A stretch of 64,000 nucleotides of DNA from Zestomonas carbonaria (lineage in GTDB: Bacteria > Pseudomonadota > Gammaproteobacteria > Pseudomonadales > Pseudomonadaceae), in NCBI RefSeq assembly GCF_904061905.1, contig NZ_CAJFCI010000080.1:1-64000 (forward strand), in the 5' to 3' direction. Shown here in pieces: positions 25,723 to 34,500 of this stretch. Made by a program: the position numbers and the translations under genes. A model generated the notes under the pieces. That model was not told where the DNA came from, did no database searches, and saw only the letters and a program-made list of their open reading frames with translations. Numbering within the stretch: position 1 is the first letter of the stretch; each line of letters begins with the position of its first letter.

Positions 25723-26073
25723 ATGACCCTGTCGCTCATCTCCGAGGTGGAGCGCGAGCAGTTGCTGGCGAACGGTCGCTCCCGGGCGGCGGGCCAGGTC
25801 GTCGACCCCTTGCCGGTGGTGCGCCTGTTCACCCCCGACGCGCATGCCACTTGGCTTCTGGCCGATCTCGATCCATCAGACGAGGACACGGCCTATGGCC
25901 TGTGCGACCTGGGCATCGGCATGCCCGCGCTGGGCACGGTGAAACTGTCCGAGCTGGCCTCCATCGTCGGGCCGCTCGGGCGCCCGGTCATGCGCGACCT
26001 GTACTTCCGGGCAACGCGCACGCTGTCGGAGTACACGCGTCTGGCGCGCATCAACGGCTCGATTCTGGATTGA
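25723..26073 (+). CDS. DUF2958 family protein
   Basis: This 116-residue protein has the DUF2958 pattern: DPLPVVRLFTPDAHATWLL, then DLDPSDEDTAYGLCDLGIG and ELGTVKLSEL-like stretches. It is conserved in ICE and plasmid maintenance regions, without known function. ATG 25723 is taken as start because the sequence upstream is the palindrome cluster and is not protein-like. Confidence 0.85.
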   Translation: MTLSLISEVEREQLLANGRSRAAGQVVDPLPVVRLFTPDAHATWLLADLDPSDEDTAYGLCDLGIGMPALGTVKLSELASIVGPLGRPVMRDLYFRATRTLSEYTRLARINGSILD

Positions 26074-26410
26074 CCAATCCACCTGGCTGGCCCTGGCGCA
26101 CTGTGATCGATCCAGTCTGAGTCCAGACCGAGGCCGTCTCAATCGGCATTGTTGCAGTCAGGCGATGTCACCCTGACCCAATCGGTCATGATGGCCAACG
26201 CTCAAGGCTGCAGGCTGCAGGCTGTGCCTGGTGCCGTACCAATGATGGACGGCGGCGCTGTCGCATTCGGACGATCCGCGTAACGCTTCGGAGTCAATCG
26301 GTCTTGATGCTGTACGTTTGACGTGTTTCCACCTGATGCTGTGTCGAGGAGGCGCTGACCTCGCGTTGCGAGCCCGTGGCGACGGACCCTGTGCAAAGGG
26401 AGGTTGCCTC
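26074..26410. other. Intergenic region with a repeated CAATCGGTC motif
   Basis: About 335 bases without a gene. CAATCGGTCATGATG (26179-26193) and CAATCGGTCTTGATG (26295-26309) are near-identical, and a partial copy CAATCGGCATTG lies at 26140-26151. A short GGCTGCA tandem occurs near 26206-26224. The repeats may bind the DUF2285 or AlpA-like regulator encoded downstream. Confidence 0.45.
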
Positions 26411-27208
26411 ATGGCCGATCACGACGCTAAGCATTGGTATCCCACCGCGGCCTATCTCTACGTCCTGCACCTGGATGACCTTGCCCTGGCCTGGGAGTAC
26501 CTGCGCCGGAACCCGGAGTACCGCCGCGACTGGCGGGAGCGCCAGCGCCGGCCCGAGGCGGCTCCACGCTGGGGGCTGCGCCTGCTGGAGGATCCGCGCC
26601 TGGACGCGCGTGACGCGCATCCGGCCTGGTTTCCCGACCACCCGGAGCTGATCCAGCTCTATCCCGATGTCGATCCCATGCCCGACGCCACGGTCTTCGA
26701 CCTCTGGCGCATCCCGGGCAGCAAATGCCTGGTCCACGACGGCCGGCGACTGCTGCTGACGACGCGCTGGCCGGGCTGCCGCCTGCGTCTGGCCCTGGCG
26801 CCAGGTCTGGAAGGGGGCATGGCCTACGTCCATGCCGTGCGGGCCTGCGCCAGGCCCTGCGCACGCTACTGCGCCCTCGCGGCCGAGCTGGACAAGCTGG
26901 CTGTCGCGGCCGATGCCGCGCCATTCGCGGTGGTTCGGTGCCGGCCGAGTCCGGCCGCGCTGCTGGAGCTGCATACCCTGCAGGCGCTCGACGCCACCCT
27001 GGCGGGGGCGTCCTTGCGCGAGGTGGCGCAGGGGCTGTTCGGCCCGACGGCGGTGACCGGTGGCTGGCATGCCGACGGCGGGCTGCGCTCGAAGGTGCGC
27101 CGCCTGGTGCGGCGCGGCCGGACGCTGATGCACGGCGGCTATCGCCACCTGGCACAGCTCGATGGGCATGGGGAGGGTCGTTCGACGCGGTCCGCAAAAC
27201 GACCCTGA
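26411..27208 (+). CDS. DUF2285-type DNA-binding regulator
   Basis: This 265-residue protein has an N-terminal module (AYLYVLHLDDLALAWEYLRRNPEYRRDW, residues about 14-40) typical of ICE regulators. Its C-terminal DUF2285 region (LQALDATLAGASLREVAQGLFG through LRSKVRRLVRRGRTLMHGGY, about 185-255) resembles an HTH. Homologues in ICEMlSym-like and Tn4371-like elements control excision or transfer. The ATG at 26411 follows GGGAGG. The AlpA-like gene comes 84 bases later. Confidence 0.82.
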   Translation: MADHDAKHWYPTAAYLYVLHLDDLALAWEYLRRNPEYRRDWRERQRRPEAAPRWGLRLLEDPRLDARDAHPAWFPDHPELIQLYPDVDPMPDATVFDLWRIPGSKCLVHDGRRLLLTTRWPGCRLRLALAPGLEGGMAYVHAVRACARPCARYCALAAELDKLAVAADAAPFAVVRCRPSPAALLELHTLQALDATLAGASLREVAQGLFGPTAVTGGWHADGGLRSKVRRLVRRGRTLMHGGYRHLAQLDGHGEGRSTRSAKRP

Positions 27209-27292
27209 GCAGACCTCCAAGCCTTTCTGAGACTGCCTCCATCCGGCTGCGCTGGTGTGGCCGGGCTGTCCTGAACGATGGAGGCTCACCCC

Positions 27293-27589
27293 ATGCGACC
27301 CGCTCCCGTACGACCCGCCGCTACCCACGCCAAGCCCCTGCAACCCGCCGCCGCTGTCCAGCCGCAGCGCTACCTGACCAACGACGAGGCGGCCGCCTAC
27401 CTGCGCCTGTCGCCGCGCACGCTGGAGAAACAGCGCGTGATCGGTGGCGGTCCGCGCTTTCGCAAGTTCGGCCGGCGCGTCATGTACGCCGTCGCCGACC
27501 TCGATGCCTGGGCCGACCAGCACAGCTTCGAGGCCACCTCCGATCCCGAATACGCCGAGCGGCACTCGGCCGACAGCCGTGCGCACTGA
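27293..27589 (+). CDS. AlpA-like helix-turn-helix protein
   Basis: The 98 residues contain a MerR-superfamily HTH of the excisionase/AlpA type (residues about 27-80; YLTNDEAAAYLRLSPRTLEK, then FRKFGRRVMYAVADLDAWAD). I start at ATG 27293, with GGAGG eight bases ahead; ATG 27278 would bury that site. Such proteins regulate excision or replication in ICEs. repA starts 26 bases after its stop. Confidence 0.85.
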   Translation: MRPAPVRPAATHAKPLQPAAAVQPQRYLTNDEAAAYLRLSPRTLEKQRVIGGGPRFRKFGRRVMYAVADLDAWADQHSFEATSDPEYAERHSADSRAH

Positions 27590-27615
27590 TCGGTGGCTCG
27601 CCGGTGGCCATCGCC

Positions 27616-28449
27616 ATGACCGGCTCTGCGTCGGAGCGGGAACAGCTCGACCTGTTCCGCGCGTTGCCGGGCGACATGGCGCCGCGCGACAGCCAGGATC
27701 TGATGGCCTATCCGTTCTTCTCGCTGGCCAAGTCGCGGCGCACCACACCGATCGACTTCCAGTCCAGCGGTGTCACGGTGCGTGTGGAGGGCACCCGGGA
27801 GCACGGCATCGCCACGATCTGGGATGCCGACGTGCTGATCTGGGCGGCCAGCCAGATTGTCACGGCGCGCGACGCGGGCCTGTCCCCGTCACGGCTGATG
27901 CGCGCCACGCCTTACGAGATCCTGCGCTTCATCGGGCGCGGGGTGTCGCTGCGCGACTACCAGCGCCTGAAGGCCGCCCTGGATCGCCTGCAGTCGACCA
28001 CGGTGGCCACCTCCATCCGCGAGACCAGCGGGCGGCGCCTGCATCGTTTCTCCTGGATCAACGAGTGGAAGGAACTGGCCGACGCTCGCGGCGCGCCGCT
28101 GGGCATCGAGCTGATCCTGCCGGACTGGTTCTACGCGGGTGTGCTGGACGCCGCCCTGGTGCTGACCATCGACCCGGCGTATTTCCGCCTCACCGGCGGC
28201 ATCGAGCGCTGGCTGTACCGTCTGGTGCGCAAGCATGGCGGCAGGCAGCCGGACGGCTGGCAGTTCGACTTCCGCCACTTGCACCGCAAGTCGGGCAGCA
28301 CGGCCAGGCTCTGCGACTTCGCCTGCGACCTGCGCGCCCTGGTGGCGCGACAGTCGCTGCCCGGCTATGTGCTCGGCATCGAGCGCATCCCGGAGGCCCG
28401 CGCGGAGCTGCTGACGTTCCGGCCCGTGTCGCCCACGGCACGGGGATAA
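27616..28449 (+). CDS. repA: Replication initiator RepA of Tn4371-type ICE
   Basis: This 277-residue initiator has the conserved N-terminus REQLDLFRALPGDMAPRDSQDLMAYPFFSL of ICE and IncP-9-like replication proteins, with a winged-helix body. It supports autonomous replication of the excised circle. Three iteron-like repeats lie directly downstream at 28474-28539. ATG 27616 is the best start; a GTG four codons upstream is possible. It is followed by parA, which places replication and partition together. Confidence 0.85.
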   Translation: MTGSASEREQLDLFRALPGDMAPRDSQDLMAYPFFSLAKSRRTTPIDFQSSGVTVRVEGTREHGIATIWDADVLIWAASQIVTARDAGLSPSRLMRATPYEILRFIGRGVSLRDYQRLKAALDRLQSTTVATSIRETSGRRLHRFSWINEWKELADARGAPLGIELILPDWFYAGVLDAALVLTIDPAYFRLTGGIERWLYRLVRKHGGRQPDGWQFDFRHLHRKSGSTARLCDFACDLRALVARQSLPGYVLGIERIPEARAELLTFRPVSPTARG

Positions 28450-28473
28450 GCGCGGTAAAACCTGTGAATGGGC

Positions 28474-28539
28474 TCGTGCTATCAGGCGTACGGGGTATCG
28501 TGCTATCGGGCGTGTCCCTATCGTGCCATCAGGCGTACG
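28474..28539 (+). repeat. Three iterons downstream of repA, probable oriV
   Basis: A 19-base unit, TCGTGCTATCAGGCGTACG, occurs at 28474-28492, with variants TCGTGCTATCGGGCGTGTC at 28498-28516 and TCGTGCCATCAGGCGTACG at 28521-28539. The 23-24 base period puts them on the same DNA face about every two turns. An AT-rich tract with three TAACTT copies (28583-28611) follows and could melt. The arrangement matches an iteron-controlled origin. Confidence 0.75.
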
Positions 28540-28690
28540 AAATCCTCTGCAGGCCAGATCCTGCGCGGGCTCCAGCCTCCCTTAACTTCTCTAACTTAAA
28601 AGCTCTAACTTGTTGTAGAGGCGCGTCGTTGCGGTGGACAACCGCGAAACGGCACGGCTAGGTCGGCTTTCCAGTGGGGAGGGCCGCGCC

Positions 28691-29329
28691 ATGATCGTCG
28701 CCTTGCTCAACCAGAAAGGCGGCGTCGGCAAGACCACGCTCGCCACCCACATCGCCGGCGAACTCGCGCTGCGCGGTCAGCAGGTGATCCTGCTCGATGC
28801 CGACCCGCAGGGTTCGTCACTGGACTGGACGCAGCGCAGAAGCCAACAGGGCCTGCCACGGCTGTTCAGCGCCGTGGGCTTGGCCCGCGAAACGCTGCAC
28901 CAGGAAGCGCCGGAACTGGCCCGGCGCTGCGATCACATCGTCATCGACGGTCCACCACGCATTGCCGCACTCGCGCGCTCCGCGCTGCTGGCGGCCGATT
29001 GCGTGCTGATCCCGGTGCAGCCCAGCCCCTACGACCTGTGGGCCAGCGCCGAGATGGTGGCGCTGATCCGCGAGGCGCAGGTATTCCGGCCGGCGCTACG
29101 CGCGGGCTTCGTCATCAACCGGCGCATCAGCACCACGATCATCGGCCGCGAAGCGCGCAACGCGCTCGCCGAACAGCCCCTGCCGGCCCTGCGTTCCGAA
29201 GTGCGCCAGCGCATCGTCTTCGCCGACAGCGTGGCCACCGGCCGGCTCGCGTGCGAGACAGCCCCCGACAGCATGGCCGCGCGCGAAATCACCGCGCTGG
29301 TGGACGAGCTATTGCGGTGGCCGTCATGA
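28691..29329 (+). CDS. parA: ParA-family partition ATPase
   Basis: This 212-residue P-loop ATPase segregates the element's DNA. It has the deviant Walker A QKGGVGKTTLA at residues about 8-18, the DADPQGSS motif near 37-44 and a Walker B region (HIVIDGPP, about 82-89). It is the short ParA type found on ICEs and small plasmids. GGGAGGG precedes the ATG. Its stop overlaps the start of the next gene by four bases, so that small protein is the probable centromere-binding partner. Confidence 0.9.
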   Translation: MIVALLNQKGGVGKTTLATHIAGELALRGQQVILLDADPQGSSLDWTQRRSQQGLPRLFSAVGLARETLHQEAPELARRCDHIVIDGPPRIAALARSALLAADCVLIPVQPSPYDLWASAEMVALIREAQVFRPALRAGFVINRRISTTIIGREARNALAEQPLPALRSEVRQRIVFADSVATGRLACETAPDSMAAREITALVDELLRWPS

Positions 29330-29577
29330 GCAGGGAACGCGGCAAACGCATCGCCATCGGCGCGCGTCCGCCGGCGAATCCGCAGGCCGAAGCGTGGATT
29401 CGCCAGGGCGACAGCGCCGACCTCCAGAAAGGCGACCTCTACACCGCGCGCCTGACCCTCGACGTGACGCCCGCCATGCGCGCCCGCATCAAGGTTTTGG
29501 CCTTCACCCAGGGCGTGACCGTGGCCGAGCTGCTGCGCGCGCTGCTGGAGCGCGAGTTCCCGGAGCACACACCATGA
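29326..29577 (+). CDS. Small ribbon-helix-helix-like partition partner
   Basis: An 83-residue protein with a basic N-terminus and a C-terminal stretch (TARLTLDVTPAMRARIKVLA, then FTQGVTVAELLRALL) that fits a ribbon-helix-helix DNA-binding fold. It starts inside the parA stop (ATGA). A ParB-like centromere-binding and autoregulatory role is inferred from position. Confidence 0.72.
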   Translation: MSRERGKRIAIGARPPANPQAEAWIRQGDSADLQKGDLYTARLTLDVTPAMRARIKVLAFTQGVTVAELLRALLEREFPEHTP

Positions 29578-30098
29578 ACACCACCACACAAATGGCAACG
29601 CCGCCGTCACCGCAACCGCTCGCCGCACTCGCCAGCAGCACGCCGCTCACGCGCGTTTCGCTCGCGTATGTCGAGCAGCGCATCAACCTCTACCTGCGCT
29701 TCGGCCACCCGGCGCGCACCGTCCAGCTCGACCGCTGGCGGCGCTGTGCGGTGTTCCTGCCCACGGTGATCTTCTGCCGCATCCGCTGGCAATCGAACGA
29801 CTACGGCACCGTGCGCTGGCAGCTCATGGTGCTGCAAGCCTGCACGCCGCTGGACGCCATGCAGAGCATCCCTGGCATTCACCCCGGCGCGCGCATCCTG
29901 CTGCACGCCGAAGGCGAACAGAAAACGCGAGCCGTGCTCGCACGGATCGACGCCATCGAGGCGCTGGGCATCGAGCCTGCCGAGGTGTCGCCGGCCTACT
30001 GGCGCACGCTGGGCAACCGCTTGGCCGCGCACCTGCCGCTGCCGGACTACAGCGCCGAGCGCCATGCGGCCTGGCTGGCCGGGAGGGCGCTGCAATGA
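29574..30098 (+). CDS. DUF2840 family protein
   Basis: A 174-residue protein of the DUF2840 family (VEQRINLYLRFGHPARTVQL near residues 28-47; FCRIRWQSNDYGTVRWQLMV near 63-82). It is always found between parA and traF in Tn4371-like ICEs and has no known function. It overlaps both neighbours by four bases, so it is part of a translationally coupled chain. Confidence 0.85.
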   Translation: MNTTTQMATPPSPQPLAALASSTPLTRVSLAYVEQRINLYLRFGHPARTVQLDRWRRCAVFLPTVIFCRIRWQSNDYGTVRWQLMVLQACTPLDAMQSIPGIHPGARILLHAEGEQKTRAVLARIDAIEALGIEPAEVSPAYWRTLGNRLAAHLPLPDYSAERHAAWLAGRALQ

Positions 30099-30667
30099 CC
30101 GCACCCACCACAACGACCGTCGCCGTGCCTCGCTTACGCCGTCGCGTTCGCCTTGCACTGGCCGCACTCGCTGTCTGCGGCCTCGCGGCGCTGGCCTGGG
30201 CCGCCTTCGTACAGCCGGCGGTGCGCATCGTCTACAACCCGTCCGACAGCGTGCCGGTCGGCTGGTATCGCATCGCACCGGCGCACGCGCTGCCCGGTGC
30301 CTTGCCGGTGGACAGCATCGTGCTCACCACCTTGCCGGCAGACGCCGCCGCGCTCGCTGCGCAGCGCGGCTACCTGCCGTCGCACATCCCGCTGCTCAAA
30401 CGTGTCGGCGCGGTGGCGCCGCAACACGTCTGCATCGTCAATGGCGTGGTGCGCATCGACGGCGTGCCGGTGGCCGCTGTGCTGCGCGCCGACCGCCGGG
30501 GCCGGCCGCTGCCATCCTGGCCGCAGTGCAGGCCACTTGCCCAGGGCGAACTGTTCCTGCTCAACGTCACCAACCCGGCGTCATTCGACAGCCGCTACTT
30601 TGGCCCGGCCAGCGCCGCCGCCGTGCTCGGCGTGGCGCAGCCGCTGCGCCTGGAGCCGCAGCCATGA
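30095..30667 (+). CDS. traF: TraF-type S26 signal peptidase
   Basis: This 190-residue membrane-bound serine peptidase has an N-terminal transmembrane helix (residues about 18-40). The catalytic Ser is in NPSDSVPVGWYRI (about 49-61) and the general-base Lys in LLKRVGAV (about 98-105). In RP4, TraF matures and cyclises the pilin TrbC, and the pilin gene trbC is present at 53.4 kb. It is linked to DUF2840 and the next gene by ATGA overlaps. Confidence 0.88.
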   Translation: MTAPTTTTVAVPRLRRRVRLALAALAVCGLAALAWAAFVQPAVRIVYNPSDSVPVGWYRIAPAHALPGALPVDSIVLTTLPADAAALAAQRGYLPSHIPLLKRVGAVAPQHVCIVNGVVRIDGVPVAAVLRADRRGRPLPSWPQCRPLAQGELFLLNVTNPASFDSRYFGPASAAAVLGVAQPLRLEPQP

Positions 30668-31071
30668 CGGCGCATATCCTTGCGCCTTTCGGCGTGCCGC
30701 CTTCGCGTTCATGCCGGTGCCACGCGTGTGCCTTCGCACCGCGCTTGGCCCGGCATTCCCCCGTGCAGACAGCTTGCCCCGAGCGCGCCATGCCGCAGGC
30801 AGGGCTGGCGCTCGCCGGCGGCTGGGCTGCGCCAGGCGCAGCGCCGCCGGGGCATCGCACCCCCGTGCCGTCAGGCGCGGGGCAGATGCAGGGCAAGATA
30901 AAAGGTCGCGGCACTGCGTTGCGCGAAAAGCCAGTCTGCACATGGGGGGAGCGCGGCACGCGCCGGGGAGCGGCACCGTGCCGCGAACAGCGCCAAGGTC
31001 GCATAGGCTCTGGCAAAACCGCGTGCATCGCGCCCTCTGGCGCGCTGGACTGCGCTGGGGCCACCCCATGA
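30664..31071 (+). CDS. Cys/Pro-rich small protein between traF and the relaxase
   Basis: A 135-residue frame of low-complexity Ala/Pro/Arg/Cys composition, with a CRCHACAF motif near residues 17-24. Alone it would look like a shadow, but it begins in the traF stop (ATGA at 30664) and ends in the relaxase start (ATGA at 31068), continuing the coupled chain. The other possibility is a 400-base spacer that might hold oriT. I do not recognise a family. Confidence 0.45.
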   Translation: MTAHILAPFGVPPSRSCRCHACAFAPRLARHSPVQTACPERAMPQAGLALAGGWAAPGAAPPGHRTPVPSGAGQMQGKIKGRGTALREKPVCTWGERGTRRGAAPCREQRQGRIGSGKTACIAPSGALDCAGATP

Positions 31072-33017
31072 GCCGGCGCAGCGGCGACGACGCCGACCGC
31101 TTCCGAATCCGCCCTGGCGCGCCCAAGGATCGCCCTCAGTCGTTCGTCAACCGCGTGCTCAAGCAGGCCAGCAAGGCCGGTGCCAAGGTCGGCAAGGCAG
31201 GCCACCGTCCCGGTGCCCGGCTGGGGCGTGGGCACGTCGCCGCACGCTTCGCCGGGCGGTCGCTGGGCGCCAATGCGCGCCGCGTCACCATCAAGACCCG
31301 GCTGGTGAATCTCGCCAAGGCCGGGCCGCGCTCGACCACCACCCACCTGCGCTACATCGAGCGCGAAGGCGTGGACCGCCAGGGCGGGCGGGGCCGTGCC
31401 TACGGGCCGATGACCGACGACGCCGACCTGGCCGCCTTCGAGGAACGCGGCCGCGAAGACCGGCACCAGTTCCGCTTCATCGTCTCGCCGGAAGATGCCG
31501 AACAGCTCGACGACCTGCGCACCTACACCCGCCACCTGATGCAGCGCATGGAGGCCGACCTGGGCACGCAACTCGATTGGGTCGCCGTCGATCACTGGAA
31601 CACCGACAACCCGCACACCCATATCGTGCTGCGCGGCAAGGACGACACCGGCAAAGACCTCATCATCGCCCGCGACTACATCGCCGAAGGAATGCGCCGC
31701 CGCGCCGCCGAACTGGCCACCGAATGGCTCGGTCCGCGCACCGAACTGGAGATCCAGCAAAGCATGGCCCGCGAGGTGGAGCAGGAGCGCTGGACGGGGC
31801 TGGATCGCACCATACAGCGCGAAGCGGTGAACGGCCGGATCAGCCTCGTGCGGCTGGAAGTGCTGCCCCGTCTGCGACCCCAGCGCCTGCTGCTGATCGG
31901 CCGCCTGCAACACTTGCAGCGCATGGGGCTGGTGCGCGAACCCGAGCCCGGCGTATGGGCCATTCACCCCAGCTCCGAAGACACCCTGCGGGCGATGGGC
32001 GAGCGCGGCGACATCATCCGCACCATGCAGCGCGCGATGGGCGACGCGCAGCGCGAGCTGGCGGTGTTCGAGCCGGGTGACAAGGCGCGCCCGGTCATCG
32101 GCCGCGTCGCCGCCAAGGGCCTGGCCGACGAGCTGTACGACAAGGGCTACCTGATCGTCGATGGCACCGACGGCAAGGCGCACTACGTCGCACTGCCACC
32201 CCGCACGGAACTGGAGCAGTACCCCAGGGGCGCGGTGGTGGAGGTGAAAGGCGCGGCCGGCGTGCGCGCGGCGGACAAGACCATCGCCGCGCTGGCCGTC
32301 GATGGCCTGTACCGCACCGACCAGCACCTGGCCGTGGCCAAGGCGCAGGCCGTGCCCGGCCGCGCCCCCGCCGAGGTGGTCGCCGCCCACGTCCGCCGGC
32401 TGGAGGCCCTGCGCCGCGCCGGCATCGTGGAGCGCCTGGGCGGAGGCGTCTGGCAAATCCCGGCCGACCTGCCCGAGCAGGGCCGGCGGCACGACACCCA
32501 GCGGCTGGGCGGCGGTGTAGCCGTGGAGCTGAAATCGCACCTATCCATCGAGCGGCAGGCCCGCGTGATCGGCGCCACCTGGCTCGACCAGCAGTTGATC
32601 GGTGGCGGCGAGGGCCTGGGCGAGCTGGGCTTTGGCAGCGAGGTGTGGCAGGCGCTCCAGCAGCGCGCCGACTTCCTCGCCGAACAGGGCCTGGCCGAGC
32701 GGCGCGGCCAGCGCGTGATCCTCGCGCGTAACCTGCTGCGGACACTGCGCAACCGGGAGCTGACGACGGCCGCGCAGACCATTGCCGCCGACACCGGGCT
32801 GGAGCACCGCCCGGTGGGCGACGGCCAACGCGTCAGCGGCGTCTACCGGCGCAGCGTCATGCTCGCCAGCGGGCGCTACGCGATGCTCGATGACGGCAAA
32901 GGCTTCAGCCTGGTGCCCTGGAAGCCGGTGGTAGAGCGCTACTTGGGGAGATCGGTTTCCGCCACGATCAGCGGCCAGGGGGCCGCCTGGGATGTGAGCA
33001 GAACCATGGGACGATAG
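31068..33017 (+). CDS. MOBP-type relaxase with DUF3363
   Basis: This 649-residue nickase starts conjugation by cutting oriT and piloting the strand. The N-terminal third is a TraI/VirD2-like domain: a candidate nucleophile Tyr near 95 (HLRYIEREG) and the metal-binding three-His motif in VDHWNTDNPHTHIVLRG (about 173-189). The DUF3363 region follows to the C-terminus. It is the usual last gene of this ICE block. A cargo island with opposite orientation follows, beginning about 110 bases later. Confidence 0.9.
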   Translation: MSRRSGDDADRFRIRPGAPKDRPQSFVNRVLKQASKAGAKVGKAGHRPGARLGRGHVAARFAGRSLGANARRVTIKTRLVNLAKAGPRSTTTHLRYIEREGVDRQGGRGRAYGPMTDDADLAAFEERGREDRHQFRFIVSPEDAEQLDDLRTYTRHLMQRMEADLGTQLDWVAVDHWNTDNPHTHIVLRGKDDTGKDLIIARDYIAEGMRRRAAELATEWLGPRTELEIQQSMAREVEQERWTGLDRTIQREAVNGRISLVRLEVLPRLRPQRLLLIGRLQHLQRMGLVREPEPGVWAIHPSSEDTLRAMGERGDIIRTMQRAMGDAQRELAVFEPGDKARPVIGRVAAKGLADELYDKGYLIVDGTDGKAHYVALPPRTELEQYPRGAVVEVKGAAGVRAADKTIAALAVDGLYRTDQHLAVAKAQAVPGRAPAEVVAAHVRRLEALRRAGIVERLGGGVWQIPADLPEQGRRHDTQRLGGGVAVELKSHLSIERQARVIGATWLDQQLIGGGEGLGELGFGSEVWQALQQRADFLAEQGLAERRGQRVILARNLLRTLRNRELTTAAQTIAADTGLEHRPVGDGQRVSGVYRRSVMLASGRYAMLDDGKGFSLVPWKPVVERYLGRSVSATISGQGAAWDVSRTMGR

Positions 33018-33065
33018 ATAGATTTGAAAGTCTGGTCATGACTTCCCGAACATTCTAGTTGACAT

Positions 33066-33090
33066 AAAAAGGCCGCCAGGAGCGGCGGCC
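33066..33090 (-). terminator. Terminator of the leftward catabolic operon
   Basis: On the minus strand GGCCGCC pairs with GGCGGCC around a six-base loop and is followed by five T residues (33066-33070). It lies 36 bases past the DUF1329 stop and marks the left end of the island. Confidence 0.85.
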
Positions 33091-33125
33091 AAAGTCTCTG
33101 GCGGGTAGCCATCGACGGAGTAGCT

Positions 33126-34487
33126 CTAGCGCACCCCTGCGTTGCGCAGTGCGGCAGGGGTGTAGTCAGCAGCCTGCGCGGGGAAGCCGAATTCGACTGG
33201 CGTTTTTTCCTCGTTACGCATGCCGGAAACGATGTAGCGTCCGCTGATCAGGTCATACAGCGCCTCGACCCCGGCCCACGGAATCTGCTTGTCGTAAAGC
33301 GGAACCATGAAGCCCTCCGCCGTGCGCCAAAGCGTACCGCGGGCATCGAAGTGATCGGCAAGCGCGATCTGCCAGGTGTCTTCGTCCAGATAGAACGTGC
33401 GCTTGGCGTAGATATGGCGACTGCCAGGTTTGAGTGAGCCCTCGATAACCCACACGCGATGCAGCTCGTAGCGAGGGAGGTCGGGGTTGATGTGGCCTGG
33501 TTTTACGATGTCGGAGTATTTGAGGTCGGTCGATTCCAGTTGGAAGCTGTTGTAGGGGATGTAGATTTCTCTTTTGCCCAGCAGCTTCCATTCGTAGCGC
33601 TCGGGGGAGCCGTTGTACATATCCAGATTGTCGGCGACGCGCTGGCCTTCGGAAGCGGGATAGGGGCCGTCATAGGCGACTTGCGGCGCACGGCGTACAC
33701 GGCGCTGGCCGGCGTTATAGATCCACGCCATGCGTGGCTCCTTGACCTGATCGAGCGTTTCGTGGACGAGCACCACATCACCCGCCAGACGAGCAGGAGC
33801 GGTAACCTGACCCCGGTAATAGAACAGCACGTTGCCAGGCTTGTTCGGGTTGAAATCCCTCAGCTGATCGCGGTAGGTGAACTGCTGCCTGAAGTGAACC
33901 AGGTTGTAGGTGCCGTTGGCGAGAGGTGTAGCTTGCACATGGGTACGGCGAAGGCTTCCCCCACGGTAGCGGGTCATATGGTTCCACAGCACTTCGACAC
34001 CGTTCTGTGGAATCGGGAAGGGGATGGCTGTCTCGAAATTCTGCAGACCGCTCCCTTCCCCGACTAGGGAGGTGTTGATGGCGTTTCTTGCCGCAGCCTG
34101 GTACACGAAGTCCGGAAAGTTGGCACTACGATGTGTCGGATAGACGCGCATGCGATAGCTGTCCGGGTAGCGTTTGAACATCGCTTGCTGGCCCGGGGTC
34201 AGCTTGTCTGCGTACTGGGTGTAGTTCTGAGCGTTGATGATAAAAATCGGTTGTTCGTTGCGAAATGGATCGCTTGGATAGCCTGTCGCCGGGTTTACGG
34301 TTCCGGAGGCTTTCGGCAGGCCGCCAGTCCACTCCGGAATGCTGCCTTCGGCATTACCCGATTTTTCCGCACCGACCGGCGTGAGAGTGGTTCCAAGCTT
34401 GGCGGCTTCGCTGGCAGGAACGGCAGCCTGTAGCAGACTGCTGATGGACAGTGAGAGGGTCGCAAGGAGGACAGTAGTCGTTTTCAT
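33126..34487 (-). CDS. DUF1329 periplasmic protein
   Basis: This 453-residue secreted protein has a signal peptide (MKTTTVLLATLSLSISSLLQA) cleaved near AVPAS. DUF1329 proteins have a lipoprotein-carrier-like (LolA/LolB-type) beta fold and pair with DUF1302 outer-membrane proteins next to genes for hydrophobic aromatic or steroid breakdown. It may carry a hydrophobic substrate across the periplasm. It starts 13 bases after the DUF1302 stop and shares that transcript. The usual RND permease partner is absent here. Confidence 0.85.
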   Translation of the reverse strand: MKTTTVLLATLSLSISSLLQAAVPASEAAKLGTTLTPVGAEKSGNAEGSIPEWTGGLPKASGTVNPATGYPSDPFRNEQPIFIINAQNYTQYADKLTPGQQAMFKRYPDSYRMRVYPTHRSANFPDFVYQAAARNAINTSLVGEGSGLQNFETAIPFPIPQNGVEVLWNHMTRYRGGSLRRTHVQATPLANGTYNLVHFRQQFTYRDQLRDFNPNKPGNVLFYYRGQVTAPARLAGDVVLVHETLDQVKEPRMAWIYNAGQRRVRRAPQVAYDGPYPASEGQRVADNLDMYNGSPERYEWKLLGKREIYIPYNSFQLESTDLKYSDIVKPGHINPDLPRYELHRVWVIEGSLKPGSRHIYAKRTFYLDEDTWQIALADHFDARGTLWRTAEGFMVPLYDKQIPWAGVEALYDLISGRYIVSGMRNEEKTPVEFGFPAQAADYTPAALRNAGVR

Positions 34488-34500
34488 TGGGGAATCTCGC

